A stretch of DNA of 64,000 nucleotides from Clostridium frigoris (lineage in GTDB: Bacteria > Bacillota > Clostridia > Clostridiales > Clostridiaceae): contig NZ_JAHLDV010000003.1 in assembly GCF_018861865.1 (NCBI RefSeq), forward strand, positions 62,001 through 126,000, in the 5' to 3' direction. Within the stretch, counting starts at the first letter, position 1. The number at the start of each line of letters is the position of its first letter. The notes under the pieces are model-generated. The model worked only from the letters and a program-made list of their open reading frames with translations. It did no database searches and was not told the DNA's origin. The position numbers were made by a program, and so were the translations under genes. Shown here in pieces: positions 1 to 8,433 of this stretch.

Positions 1-472
1 AACTATATAAGGCATAGGTTTGATCTTTCTTATTATCTTCTGAATTTTTAAGCACATATCTATCATCTTGCTTTTCTATTATAGCATAATGACCGGTAGC
101 TATATAATCAGCACCAAGGGCTCTCGCTTTTCTTAAAAATTCATCAAATTTAATAGTCTTATTGCATACAATACAAGGGTTGGGAGTTCTACCCTCCATA
201 TATTCATCTACAAAATTATCGATAACATTTTTTTTGAATATATCTTTAAAATTCATAACATAAAATGGTATATCTAATACATCTGCAACACGTCTTGCAT
301 CATTTGCAGCTGAAATAGAACAACAGCCACCTTCATTTTCCTCATAATCAGGATTATCTGGTGAGAGCTTCATCATAATTCCTATAACCTCATACCCTTG
401 CTCTTGCAAAAGATATGCCGCTACAGAACTATCTACTCCTCCACTCATTCCAATAACTACTTTTTTTTTCAT
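1..472 (-). CDS. mnmA: tRNA-specific 2-thiouridylase MnmA (5' part; cut by window edge)
   Basis: MnmA thiolates U34 of tRNA Lys/Glu/Gln, taking sulfur from a cysteine desulfurase. The first 157 codons are visible. They show the PP-loop ATP-binding motif GMSGGVDSS at residues 8-16, the TPNPC motif with the catalytic Cys at about residue 100, and ATGHYA at about 125-130. The start is the ATG at 472; it was too long and partial to appear as a closed ORF. It follows iscU by only 10 bp on the same strand, so the iscR-iscS-iscU-mnmA order puts the sulfur donor and the thiolase in one operon. The remaining C-terminal part lies outside the window. Confidence 0.96.
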   Translation of the reverse strand, partial: MKKKVVIGMSGGVDSSVAAYLLQEQGYEVIGIMMKLSPDNPDYEENEGGCCSISAANDARRVADVLDIPFYVMNFKDIFKKNVIDNFVDEYMEGRTPNPCIVCNKTIKFDEFLRKARALGADYIATGHYAIIEKQDDRYVLKNSEDNKKDQTYALYS

Positions 473-482
473 TTAAAATCAC

Positions 483-911
483 CTATTCTTCTGGTATTTC
501 ACCATGTATGTCATCGTGTTCTTTATAATCAAATTCCTCTAAACCAGCTTTTTTTCTATAATCATTTATTGCCATATGAATAGCTTCTTCAGCTAGTACT
601 GAGCAATGCATTTTTATTGCTGGAAGTCCATCTAGAGCTTCAGCTACAGCTTTATTTGTTAATGTCCATGCATCATCTATAGATTTACCTTTAATAAGTT
701 CTGTTGCCATACTTGAAGAAGCTATAGCTGATCCACAACCAAAAGTTTTAAATTTTGCATCTACTACTATATTATCTTCAACTTTCAAATAAACTTTCAT
801 AATATCTCCACATTTAGCGTTTCCAACTTCACCTACACCACTAGCATTTTCAATTTCTCCTACATTTCTTGGATTAGTAAAATGATCCATAACTTTTGCA
901 CTGTAATCCAT
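483..911 (-). CDS. iscU: Fe-S cluster scaffold protein IscU/NifU N-terminal type
   Basis: A 142-residue scaffold on which the cysteine desulfurase assembles Fe-S clusters. The three ligand cysteines are present: Cys34 in AKCGD (with the conserved Asp36), Cys59 in FGCGSA, and Cys103 in MHCS. The length matches stand-alone IscU/NifU-N proteins and there is no NifU C-terminal domain. The C-terminal tail is acidic. The ATG lies one base after the iscS stop, so the two are almost certainly translated together. Confidence 0.95.
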   Translation of the reverse strand: MDYSAKVMDHFTNPRNVGEIENASGVGEVGNAKCGDIMKVYLKVEDNIVVDAKFKTFGCGSAIASSSMATELIKGKSIDDAWTLTNKAVAEALDGLPAIKMHCSVLAEEAIHMAINDYRKKAGLEEFDYKEHDDIHGEIPEE

Positions 912-912
912 A

Positions 913-2097
913 TTATTTTTCCCCCTTCTTTAAGAAGTCATCATATAATGGTGACATATCTCTTAATCTTTTTATAACATTCGGAACTGTTTCTAATACA
1001 AAATCTACTTCTTCTTCAGTGGTTTCATCGCCTATTGTTAATCTTAGTGACCCATGAGCTATCTCATGAATAAGGCCTATTGCAAGCAACACGTGAGATG
1101 GGTCTAAAGAACCAGATGTACATGCACTTCCACTTGATGCTGCAATACCCTTTGCATCGAGCATTAACAATATAGATTCACCTTCAACAAACCTAAAACA
1201 AATATTTGAATTCCCTGGAAGTCTTTTTTCTCCTATTGGTCCATTAAGCCTTGTGTAAGGTACTTTTAATAGCCCATTCATAAGTTTATCTCTTAAATAA
1301 ACTAGTTTTTTGTTATTTTCTTCCATGTTTGTAACGGCTAGTTCAAGAGCTTTACCAATTCCAACTACGCTAGCTACATTTTCAGTACCAGCTCTTTTGC
1401 CTCTTTCCTGTCCACCACCATGTATTAAATTTTCTATTTTAATACCTTTTCGTATATATAAAGCTCCTATGCCTTTAGGTCCATAAAATTTATGACCCGC
1501 AAGTGATAATAAATCTATATTCATTTCTTTTACATCAACCGGTATATGTCCTACCGCTTGAACTGCATCTGTATGGAAAAGTATTTTTTTGCTTCTACAT
1601 AATGCTCCTATTTCTTTTATAGGTTCTATTGTTCCAATCTCATTATTAGCAAACATTACTGATACTAAGATAGTTTTATCTGTAATTGCATTTTCTAAAT
1701 CTTTAATGTTAATAAATCCATATTCATCTACTGGTAAGTATGTAATATCAAATCCGTTTTTTGCTAAATACTCACAAGTATGAAGTACTGCATGATGTTC
1801 AATAACAGTAGTTATTATATGATTTCCCTTTTTCTTATAAGCAGAAGCAATACCCTTTATAGCCCAATTATCTGCTTCTGAACCACCACTTGTAAAAAAT
1901 ATCTCACTTGAATCAGCATTTATTGCCTTTGCTACCTTGTCACGTCCAATATCAATTGCCTTTTTAGTCTCTCTTGCTAATGTATAAATAGAAGATGGAT
2001 TACCAAAGTACGTTGTAAAATACGGAAGCATTTCTTCCATTACTTCTGGTTTAACATATGTTGTTGCAGCATGATCCATGTAAATTGATTTATTCAT
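913..2097 (-). CDS. iscS: Cysteine desulfurase IscS/NifS
   Basis: A 394-residue PLP enzyme that takes sulfur from L-cysteine for Fe-S clusters and tRNA thiolation. Visible motifs are MDHAATT at residues 7-13, GGSEADN at about 71-77, the PLP lysine in GHKFYGPKG (Lys203), and the mobile loop SGSACTSGS with the catalytic Cys326, as in group I IscS/NifS enzymes. The start overlaps the end of the regulator gene by 8 bp and the stop is one base from iscU. It sits between the IscR-like regulator and IscU and is therefore expected to respond to cluster status. Confidence 0.96.
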   Translation of the reverse strand: MNKSIYMDHAATTYVKPEVMEEMLPYFTTYFGNPSSIYTLARETKKAIDIGRDKVAKAINADSSEIFFTSGGSEADNWAIKGIASAYKKKGNHIITTVIEHHAVLHTCEYLAKNGFDITYLPVDEYGFINIKDLENAITDKTILVSVMFANNEIGTIEPIKEIGALCRSKKILFHTDAVQAVGHIPVDVKEMNIDLLSLAGHKFYGPKGIGALYIRKGIKIENLIHGGGQERGKRAGTENVASVVGIGKALELAVTNMEENNKKLVYLRDKLMNGLLKVPYTRLNGPIGEKRLPGNSNICFRFVEGESILLMLDAKGIAASSGSACTSGSLDPSHVLLAIGLIHEIAHGSLRLTIGDETTEEEVDFVLETVPNVIKRLRDMSPLYDDFLKKGEK

Positions 2098-2530
2098 TAT
2101 CCTTCACTCCTTTAATTAATGTCATTTCATTATAATCAGATACAATATCTTTTAAATTTATAGAAGTAGTTACACTATCTATACTATTTTTAATTTTTTT
2201 CCATAATGGCCGAGTGGCACAACAATCAATATTAGTGCATTCTTCATCATGAAGACAAGTTGAAATTTCTATCGGTCCCTCAAGTACATTAATAATATCA
2301 TAAACAGTTATTTCTTCCGGATCTCTATTGAGTAAATATCCTCCCTGGGATCCCCTTACACTCTTAATAAGCTTGGCTTTTCGAAGTGATGAAAATAATT
2401 GTTCTAAATAATATTCAGATATACCTTGTCTTTCAGATATACTCTTTATAGATACAGGGTGTTCTCCATAATTTATCGCTAAATCTACCATGGCTTTAAC
2501 TCCATATCTTCCCTTCGTAGATAATTTCAT
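2090..2530 (-). CDS. iscR: Rrf2-family regulator, IscR type with cluster-binding cysteines
   Basis: A 146-residue winged-helix regulator. The N-terminus ([18 protein letters not shown]) and the recognition-helix region [17 protein letters not shown] are typical Rrf2. Cysteines 92, 98, 103 and 104 stand in the effector loop; positions 92, 98 and 104 match the three cluster ligands of E. coli IscR. It leads the iscR-iscS-iscU-mnmA operon and probably represses it in holo form (inference). Three phased half-palindromic sites lie 42-100 bp upstream of its start. A second Rrf2 protein in the window (42879-43325) lacks these cysteines. Confidence 0.93.
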   Translation of the reverse strand: MKLSTKGRYGVKAMVDLAINYGEHPVSIKSISERQGISEYYLEQLFSSLRKAKLIKSVRGSQGGYLLNRDPEEITVYDIINVLEGPIEISTCLHDEECTNIDCCATRPLWKKIKNSIDSVTTSINLKDIVSDYNEMTLIKGVKDNE

Positions 2531-2571
2531 TTAATCACTCCTTTTTATCATCCTCTGCGCAGCTATTTATT

Positions 2572-2630
2572 AACAACTTAAGTGTTATCAATCATCACCT
2601 AAGGTGTTATTTATCATCACAGGTGGTGAA
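2572..2630. promoter_or_regulatory. Triple operator-like sites upstream of iscR, 22-bp phase
   Basis: Three 15-bp sites start at 2572, 2594 and 2616, exactly 22 bp apart: AACAACTTAAGTGTT, ATCACCTAAGGTGTT, ATCACAGGTGGTGAA. The first two agree at 11 of 15 positions and the second and third at 9 of 15. Each has a dyad core such as ACTTAAGT or CACCTAAGGTG. Two-turn phasing upstream of an Rrf2 gene suggests cooperative binding of the IscR-like protein for autoregulation. Binding is inferred. Confidence 0.6.
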
Positions 2631-2904
2631 GCATTAATGATTTTATATGGAATCTTAGACTCCTAAAGTTTTCACTCTAGATAATTAAGTAATTACTACT
2701 TATATCATATAATCTTTCCTTACAAGGTATCATTAAAGTAGAGTGTTTTACTACACTTTCTAAATTTATAATATCAAATCCTAGTAATCTTGTCAACTAT
2801 AAATTTTTCAAATTTCTTTTATTATATCTATTCATAACCCATATTATCTTATTATTCATTAATAATCAGCCTATATGTCCATAATGCTCCATATTATATA
2901 TTCA

Positions 2905-3004
2905 TTAAATCATCTCCTGGGTCGCTGCAGATTAACGACTTCAGAAGGAGGCTTATACTCCCACTTATAGAGGTGAGAGACTTTACTTATGAAATGTCGT
3001 TAAA
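2905..3004 (+). mobile_element. Solitary IS605/omegaRNA-like terminal element, copy 1 (relic)
   Basis: A roughly 100-bp structured segment that shares long blocks with 51581-51697: TTAAATCA, GGGTCGCTGCA, ACGACTTCAGAAGGAG, then a CCCACTTATAG-type hairpin, GAGACTTT and GAAATGTCGTTAAA. The outer arms (TTAACGAC / GTCGTTAA) pair, as do the inner arms around CACTTATAG. The layout resembles the right end and guide-scaffold (HEARO/omegaRNA) of IS605 OrfB/TnpB elements, from memory of that family. No transposase or tnpB is present. Several mismatches in the stems indicate decay. It lacks a hairpin of about 20 bp that copy 2 has. Confidence 0.55.
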
Positions 3005-3042
3005 ATCTTAAAATAACATAAAAACTAAATTTATATTCATCC

Positions 3043-3071
3043 TTGAAGTATTCAATTATATATAGTATAAT
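3043..3071 (+). promoter_or_regulatory. Housekeeping promoter of hisS
   Basis: TTGAAG at 3043-3048, a 17-bp spacer, then TATAAT at 3066-3071. This is an excellent sigma-A match placed about 84 bp before the hisS start, giving a leader of roughly 77 nt. Confidence 0.8.
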
Positions 3072-3096
3072 TTAACAAGCACTTTAGAGGATGATC

Positions 3097-3131
3097 GCCC
3101 AAGTAAGTACAACACTTATGTCGGGTTTTTT
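3097..3131 (+). terminator. Terminator-like hairpin in the hisS leader (possible attenuator)
   Basis: GCCC...TAAGT-loop-ACTTA...GGG followed directly by TTTTTT. It lies between the hisS promoter and its AGGAGG site at about 3143, so full-length transcripts must read through it. That is the arrangement of an attenuator. The leader is too short for a T-box and I see no T-box antiterminator bulge sequence. Confidence 0.55.
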
Positions 3132-3154
3132 ATATTTTTATAGGAGGTATTAAA

Positions 3155-4474
3155 ATGAAAAATGAAATTGTAAAACCATCGATTTTACCAGGCTTTATGG
3201 AGTTATTACCCTTAGATCAAATCCAGTTCAATAAATTAGCAGATACAATAAGGAAAACTTATGAAAGTTTTGGTTTTATGCCAATAGATACACCAGTAAT
3301 TGAAAAATCAGAAATTTTACTTGCAAAAGGTGGTGGAGAAACTGAAAAACAAATCTATAGATTCTCAAAAGGTAGTAATGATCTATCCCTTAGATTCGAT
3401 TTAACTGTACCACTAGCAAGGTATGTGGCTCAAAATTCTAATTCTTTAACTTTTCCTTTTAGAAGATATCAAATTGGAAAAGTATATAGAGGAGAGAGAA
3501 ATCAAAAAGGTCGTTTTCGCGAATTTTATCAATGCGATATTGATATTATCGGAAGCAACAATTTAAGCATTTTAAATGATGCTGAAATTCCCAGTATTAT
3601 TTACTCAATATTTAATAATCTCGGTTTTGAGGATTTCACCATAAAAGTAAATAACAGAAAAATTCTAAATGGATTTTTTGAGTCTTTAGGAATTGAAGAT
3701 AAATCCGACGTTCTAAGGACTATTGACAAAATAGATAAAATTGGAGCCAGTGTAGCCACGCAGGAACTATTAACAAGTGGATTAACAAAGGAAGTTATAG
3801 ATATAATTATTGAATTTATTAATGCTACCGGAAGCAATGAGGATATTTTATTATTTTTAAAAAATTTAAATATTTCTAATTCAAACTTTCAAGATGGTAT
3901 ATCTGAGCTTTCAACTGTTGCTAAATACGTTAAACTGTTTGGAGTCCCAGATGACAATTTTAAAATCGATTTAAAAATATCAAGAGGTCTTGATTATTAC
4001 ACAGGCACTGTTTATGAAACATTTTTAAATGAATATCCATCTATTGGTTCCGTGTGTTCCGGTGGCCGTTATGATAACTTAGCAGAATACTATACAAAGC
4101 AAAAATTACCAGGAGTCGGAATTTCAATTGGCTTAACTCGCTTATTCTATCAATTAAATGAGGTTGGATTTTTTAAAAATGATATAAACGGCTCTATAAC
4201 CAAAGTGCTTGTTATACCACTTGATAATAATATTATTGATTATGCGATTTCCTTTGCAACATTCTTAAGAAATAAGGGAATAGTTACGGAAATTTACCTT
4301 GAAGATACTAAAATAGTCAAGAAACTTGGTTATGCAAATAAATTAGGAATCCCACATACAATTTTAATAGGTGATGAAGAAATGCAAAACAAAACTGTAA
4401 CCGTGAAAAATATGGTCACTGGGCTTCAACTAACTGCTAATTTTGATGAAGCTTATGAATTAGTTAATAAATAG
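3155..4474 (+). CDS. hisS: Histidyl-tRNA synthetase, eukaryote/archaea-like type
   Basis: A 439-residue class II synthetase that charges tRNA-His. Motif 2 region RFREFYQCD is at residues 120-128, the histidine-specific RGLDYYTG at 277-284, CSGGRYDNL at about 301-309, motif 3 GVGISIGLTRL at 320-330, and a C-terminal anticodon-binding domain from about 345. The segment at 80-90 reads RFDLTVPLARY, the form seen in eukaryotic and archaeal enzymes; typical bacterial HisRS has LRPEGTA there. The gene has its own promoter and leader hairpin. The place next to aspS where clostridia usually keep hisS is empty here. This suggests replacement by a transferred gene. Confidence 0.93.
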   Translation: MKNEIVKPSILPGFMELLPLDQIQFNKLADTIRKTYESFGFMPIDTPVIEKSEILLAKGGGETEKQIYRFSKGSNDLSLRFDLTVPLARYVAQNSNSLTFPFRRYQIGKVYRGERNQKGRFREFYQCDIDIIGSNNLSILNDAEIPSIIYSIFNNLGFEDFTIKVNNRKILNGFFESLGIEDKSDVLRTIDKIDKIGASVATQELLTSGLTKEVIDIIIEFINATGSNEDILLFLKNLNISNSNFQDGISELSTVAKYVKLFGVPDDNFKIDLKISRGLDYYTGTVYETFLNEYPSIGSVCSGGRYDNLAEYYTKQKLPGVGISIGLTRLFYQLNEVGFFKNDINGSITKVLVIPLDNNIIDYAISFATFLRNKGIVTEIYLEDTKIVKKLGYANKLGIPHTILIGDEEMQNKTVTVKNMVTGLQLTANFDEAYELVNK

Positions 4475-4516
4475 ATCCTATTTGTCAAAAGTATAATTTT
4501 TTATGTATCACCTTTT

Positions 4517-4559
4517 CCTCGCAAACCTAATACTATGTATTGTAAATAATTTTGCGAGG
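4517..4559 (+). promoter_or_regulatory. Hairpin overlapping the ribosome-binding site of the SufS-like gene
   Basis: CCTCGCAAA (4517-4525) pairs with TTTGCGAGG (4551-4559). The right arm contains the first bases of the AGGAGGAG ribosome-binding site (4557-4564), so the fold would partly hide it. The sequence ATTTTGCGAGGAGG is also found before the flavin reductase gene (6491-6504, minus). Confidence 0.45.
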
Positions 4560-4568
4560 AGGAGTATC

Positions 4569-5918
4569 ATGTCATTTAAAGGTAATTGTCCAAGCTACAG
4601 AGATTTGATACTTGGCATAAATAAAAAGGTACCCCTTATATCTGGAAAAATGGTTACTGCAATTAATTTTGATAATGCAGCAACTACTCCACCCTTCAAA
4701 TCTGTTATGGAAGATATTATTGATTTTGCACCATGGTATTCCTCCATTCATCGCGGTGAAGGATATAAGTCCCAATTAACTACCAAAATATATGATGATT
4801 CAAGAAACATTGTAAGGCAGTTTGTTAATGCTGATTCTAATAATACAGTAATCTATGTTAAAAACTCCACAGAGGCTATTAATAAATTATCTAATTTATT
4901 ATATGATCCTAACAAAAAGAATGTAATATTAACTACAGATATGGAACATCACTCAAATGACCTACCCTTTCGAGATAAATATATTGTAGAATATATCTCT
5001 GTAGATGAAGACGGAAAGTTATCATTAGATGATTTAGAGGCTAAATTGAATAAGTACAATAATTATGTAAGATTAGTTACAATTACAGGTGCTTCAAATG
5101 TAACTGGCTATAAAAATCCTATATATGACATAGCTCAACTAGTTCATAAGTTTAATTCTAAATTATTAATTGATGGAGCGCAATTAATTCCTCATGCTCC
5201 TTTTATGATGAATAGTAAAAATTCTGAATGTAATATAGACTTTTTGGTTTTCTCTGCTCATAAAATGTATGCACCTTTTGGGACTGGAGTATTAATAGGC
5301 CCTAAAAGTATTTTAGATAATTGTGAACCTGATTTAGTAGGCGGTGGTACAGTGAATATTGTCACCCATGATTTCATAAAATGGAATGATTCTCCACAGA
5401 GACATGAAGCTGGTTCACCAAATGTTATAGGATCTATAGCTTTGGCCGCAGCTATTAGGACATTAAGTAAAATTGGTATGAATAATGTAGAGTGTGTTGA
5501 AAAAAAATTAACAGCCTATGCTCTCAATAAAATAAAAGATATACCAAATGTTAAGATATATTGTGATCCTTCTATGTGCGTTGACAGAGTTAGCATAATT
5601 CCATTTAATATCTGCGGAATGCATCACGCGCTTGTTGCAAAAATACTTTCTTATGAATGTGGCATTTCGGTAAGAAGTGGTTGTTTTTGTGCCCAACCAT
5701 ATCTGGTTAAATTACTAGATATTTCTAATGAATTTCTAATTAAGCGTTTAAAAAATCCTTATTTGTATCACCCAGGAATGGTTAGAATTAGTTTTGGACT
5801 TTATAACACATATGCGGAAATTGATATATTAGCTTATGCTCTAGAACAGATTTCGTTAAAAAGAGAATACTACATTATTAAATACGAAAATATGAAAAAG
5901 ACTCTTTTTGACTTTTAA
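4569..5918 (+). CDS. Class V aminotransferase-fold PLP enzyme, SufS/CsdA-like cysteine desulfurase family
   Basis: 449 residues from the ATG at 4569, chosen because it follows AGGAGGAG by 4 bases; an upstream in-frame ATG at 4503 has no such site. Motifs: NFDNAATTPP near the N-terminus, DMEHHSNDLPFR, DGAQLIPH, the PLP lysine in FSAHKMYAPFGTG, and a late cysteine pair in SGCFCAQPY that matches the catalytic-Cys loop of group II (SufS) desulfurases (RxGxHCAQP). No SufU/SufBCD genes are near, so its partner is unknown. It follows hisS by 94 bp and may be co-transcribed. It could be a desulfurase, selenocysteine lyase or related lyase. Confidence 0.82.
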   Translation: MSFKGNCPSYRDLILGINKKVPLISGKMVTAINFDNAATTPPFKSVMEDIIDFAPWYSSIHRGEGYKSQLTTKIYDDSRNIVRQFVNADSNNTVIYVKNSTEAINKLSNLLYDPNKKNVILTTDMEHHSNDLPFRDKYIVEYISVDEDGKLSLDDLEAKLNKYNNYVRLVTITGASNVTGYKNPIYDIAQLVHKFNSKLLIDGAQLIPHAPFMMNSKNSECNIDFLVFSAHKMYAPFGTGVLIGPKSILDNCEPDLVGGGTVNIVTHDFIKWNDSPQRHEAGSPNVIGSIALAAAIRTLSKIGMNNVECVEKKLTAYALNKIKDIPNVKIYCDPSMCVDRVSIIPFNICGMHHALVAKILSYECGISVRSGCFCAQPYLVKLLDISNEFLIKRLKNPYLYHPGMVRISFGLYNTYAEIDILAYALEQISLKREYYIIKYENMKKTLFDF

Positions 5919-5936
5919 TATGTATTTTTTAAAATC

Positions 5937-5966
5937 AAAATAGTACACATTTTTATGTACTATTTT
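5937..5966. terminator. Bidirectional terminator
   Basis: AAAATAGTACA (5937-5947) and TGTACTATTTT (5956-5966) pair over 11 bp with T-rich flanks. It lies between the convergent SufS-like gene and the flavin reductase gene. Confidence 0.75.
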
Positions 5967-5981
5967 GACAATATATAGATT

Positions 5982-6482
5982 CTATTTTTTATAAGTTTCT
6001 ACAATTTCTCCATAATACAGAGTATGATAATCTCCCATTTCATAAGAACTTTTTACAATATCTTTTAAAAGCAGTTTAGGATCCATTTCTTGTTTATATA
6101 CTATTTTACATTCATAAAAAAGTTCACACTCACCAATTATTGGAGTGTCTACCTTTTTACTCTTTTCTAATGTTAAATTACACTCCTTAAATTTATCGAT
6201 ATCTCTGCCTGATTTACTTCCACAAACCATTAATGCTTTTTTCATATTTTCATTTAAAGGTATGCTAACAGTAAAATTATTAGTATTTTCTAGAAAGTCA
6301 ATTGTATATCTCGATTTTCTTACCATAACAGTAAAAATAGGTCTATTCCATATATATCCTACATTTCCCCATCCTATAGTCATTGTATTAATTTTCTCGC
6401 CATCTTTTACAGTTAAAAAAGCACCTTGCGTCTTTAAAAACTTCATACCTCTTTCTAAATTATCCGTAAAGTTAATTTCCAT
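5982..6482 (-). CDS. Flavin reductase-like FMN-binding split-barrel protein (flavoredoxin-like)
   Basis: 166 residues with the flavin reductase-like split-barrel pattern: an N-terminal strand ending FLTVKDGEKINTMTIGWGNVG, then RPIFTVMVRKSRYTIDFLENTNNFTVSIP, and GDYHTLYYGEIVETY at the C-terminus, which resembles the closing strand of the family. It probably binds FMN and moves electrons; the partner is unknown. The start follows GAGGAGG by 7 bases. It lies at the end of a minus-strand run after the AEC permease, in an anaerobe where such flavoredoxins are common. Confidence 0.8.
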   Translation of the reverse strand: MEINFTDNLERGMKFLKTQGAFLTVKDGEKINTMTIGWGNVGYIWNRPIFTVMVRKSRYTIDFLENTNNFTVSIPLNENMKKALMVCGSKSGRDIDKFKECNLTLEKSKKVDTPIIGECELFYECKIVYKQEMDPKLLLKDIVKSSYEMGDYHTLYYGEIVETYKK

Positions 6483-6533
6483 TTATAAACCCTCCTCGCA
6501 AAATCTTATATAAAACAAATTACTTAAATAAAC

Positions 6534-7442
6534 TTATAAAAATAATATTATAATAGGTATAGTAATACCCGAAACTATCGTAGTTATAAAAACGCATTGA
6601 GATGCAAGCAGTCTATCCCCACCATATTTCTCAGCAATTATTGGAGCCATTACAGCTGCAGGCATTGCTTGCAGTATAACACATATAGTAAGTAACAATT
6701 CATCCACTTTAAACATTTTTAATATAATATACACAATCATTGGAACTATTAAGAGCCTAATTACAGCCGCATAGTATACCGATAAGTCAGAAAAAGCATC
6801 TTTAAAGCGCATTTCTGCAAGCATTGAGCCAACTATTATCATAGATATTGGTGTTGTTGTGGCTCCAACTAATTTTAGTGAATTCTCAATAGGAATTGGT
6901 AATTTAATTGAAAAAACAAATAAAATCAAACCAATAAATACAGCTATTAGCGCTGGATTTGCTAATGCTTTCCTCATTGATTTAAAATCTTTTTCGCCTG
7001 TAAATAGCATTACTCCTACTGTCCACACTAGAATATTAAAAGCAATATTGAATATTGCTGCATAGAAAACACCTATTCCCCCATAAATACTTTCAAGCAC
7101 TGGATAACCCATAAATCCAACATTTGAAAAAATTGTTATAAACCTGAATACTTGTTGTTTGTTTATAGGGAACTTTGAAAAAAATACTTTACTAATAAAT
7201 ATTAAACTTATGTGAATTAGAAAAGAATATATAAAAATTTTGCGAGCATTACTAACCATTGCTGCTTCATATTTAATATTAAATGATGTTATTATCATAA
7301 ATGGTAAAGTTATATTTAATAGTAGTTCAGACAAGCCTTTATCAGAAGCACTATTGAGAAACTTCTTTTTCTTGGCATAAAAACCTACTGCCATAATAAT
7401 AAATAATACAATAACTTGATTAATCAATTGACTGTTTTGCAT
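6534..7442 (-). CDS. AEC-family (auxin efflux carrier type) permease
   Basis: About 302 residues with roughly ten hydrophobic segments in two repeats of five, as in the AEC/bile-acid-type fold. Typical motifs are MAVGFYAKKKKFL near the start, FSNVGFMGYPVLESIYG in the middle, and MPAAVMAPIIAEKYGGD near the end. The start is placed at 7442 because AAGGAG lies 7 bases before it; the longer in-frame starts at 7448 and 7502 are too close to, or upstream of, that site. These permeases export organic acids such as malate or lactate; the substrate is not readable here. Confidence 0.88.
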   Translation of the reverse strand: MQNSQLINQVIVLFIIMAVGFYAKKKKFLNSASDKGLSELLLNITLPFMIITSFNIKYEAAMVSNARKIFIYSFLIHISLIFISKVFFSKFPINKQQVFRFITIFSNVGFMGYPVLESIYGGIGVFYAAIFNIAFNILVWTVGVMLFTGEKDFKSMRKALANPALIAVFIGLILFVFSIKLPIPIENSLKLVGATTTPISMIIVGSMLAEMRFKDAFSDLSVYYAAVIRLLIVPMIVYIILKMFKVDELLLTICVILQAMPAAVMAPIIAEKYGGDRLLASQCVFITTIVSGITIPIIILFL

Positions 7443-7527
7443 TTTCATTCTCCTTAAGTATAGCTTGATAACAACTATTAATAACTTAACCTTTGTAAAC
7501 ATATAACAATAAGTTAATATAAAACGG

Positions 7528-7551
7528 CAGTATTAAGACTTCTTAATACTG
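7528..7551. terminator. Hairpin terminator between the PHP phosphatase and AEC permease
   Basis: CAGTATTAAGA (7528-7538) pairs perfectly with TCTTAATACTG (7541-7551) over a 2-base loop. It stands after the PHP gene stop on the minus strand. Confidence 0.65.
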
Positions 7552-7574
7552 TCTTTTCAATAAATCATAGCTTA

Positions 7575-8345
7575 TTATATAGACATATATTCCATTTTTC
7601 TTTTCTTAAAATAAACAGGTCTCAATTTACATATCTCACAAAGTCTTATAGCTTGAGTAAAATAAGCACCGATATTTTCTGAATTATGAGCATCTGAACC
7701 TATAGTCACATATTTCCCACCTATTTGTCTATATGCTTTATAAATATCAATTAAATTATTATATGCTTCTCTGTTTTCCAATCTTCTAGTATTAATCTCA
7801 ATAACTTTTTCGTTTTGTACTATAGATTTAAAAATCGCATTTATATATTCATTAAACTCCTTATAATGTATTTCCTTATCATTATAAGTTGCATATCTAG
7901 ATATATAATCAATATGTCCTAAACTATCAATGAAGTCATGTTTCTCCACATTAGCAAGCATACTTAAAAAATATTTGTCATAGGCTTCTTTTTTTGTCTT
8001 ACCTTCATAATATTTGGGGTAGTAAATATCTTCCCCAGCTGATGCATGTATGGACCCAATTATATAGTCAAAAGGATATTTACTTGCAACTTGCCTATTT
8101 TCTTCTAAACAGACTTCTTGCATTCCAATTTCAATTCCAAGCATAAGCTTTTCACTTCTATATTTCTCATAATCATTAAAATACTTTTCTATATCAAAAG
8201 TCATATCTGCTCCTGCTGGAAATTTTAAATCTAGATGTTCTGTAAAAGTCATACCTATACCACTTTTTCTTGATTGTTCCAGAGCAAACTGAACTTTCAT
8301 TTCAGAGTCATCTGAAAAATCTGTGTGTATATGTGAGTCAATCAT
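7575..8345 (-). CDS. PHP-domain histidinol-phosphatase family protein (HisJ/HisK-like)
   Basis: 256 residues. The PHP metal-site motifs are present: DSHIHTDFSDDS at residues 3-14, TEHLD at about 36-40, GSIHAS at about 97-102, GHIDYIS at about 143, and GSDAHNSENIG near the end. The family removes phosphate from histidinol phosphate in histidine synthesis, but many clostridial PHP proteins of this size act on other phosphoesters. No other his genes are near. The GGGGG site just before the ATG supports the start. Confidence 0.82.
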   Translation of the reverse strand: MIDSHIHTDFSDDSEMKVQFALEQSRKSGIGMTFTEHLDLKFPAGADMTFDIEKYFNDYEKYRSEKLMLGIEIGMQEVCLEENRQVASKYPFDYIIGSIHASAGEDIYYPKYYEGKTKKEAYDKYFLSMLANVEKHDFIDSLGHIDYISRYATYNDKEIHYKEFNEYINAIFKSIVQNEKVIEINTRRLENREAYNNLIDIYKAYRQIGGKYVTIGSDAHNSENIGAYFTQAIRLCEICKLRPVYFKKRKMEYMSI

Positions 8346-8433
8346 AATTCATCCCCCTAGCTTTTTTCTAATGTTTAACAACCTTAAATTTTATCAATGC
8401 CTTTAATTATATCAAAAGTTAGCACAAAATATA

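Noticed and set aside
2905-3004. Complete IS200/IS605 insertion sequence
   Set aside because: No tnpA or tnpB reading frame lies within several kb on either strand of this copy or of the copy at 51581; only the end-like structure exists.
3072-3154. T-box riboswitch upstream of hisS
   Set aside because: The leader is only about 77 nt from the mapped-looking promoter, and no AGGGTGGNACCGCG-type antiterminator or specifier loop is visible. Only a terminator-like hairpin can be supported.
4503-4568. N-terminal 22-residue extension of the SufS-like protein
   Set aside because: These codons lie in the leader hairpin and end in the ribosome site; the ATG at 4569 has the proper AGGAGG spacing.
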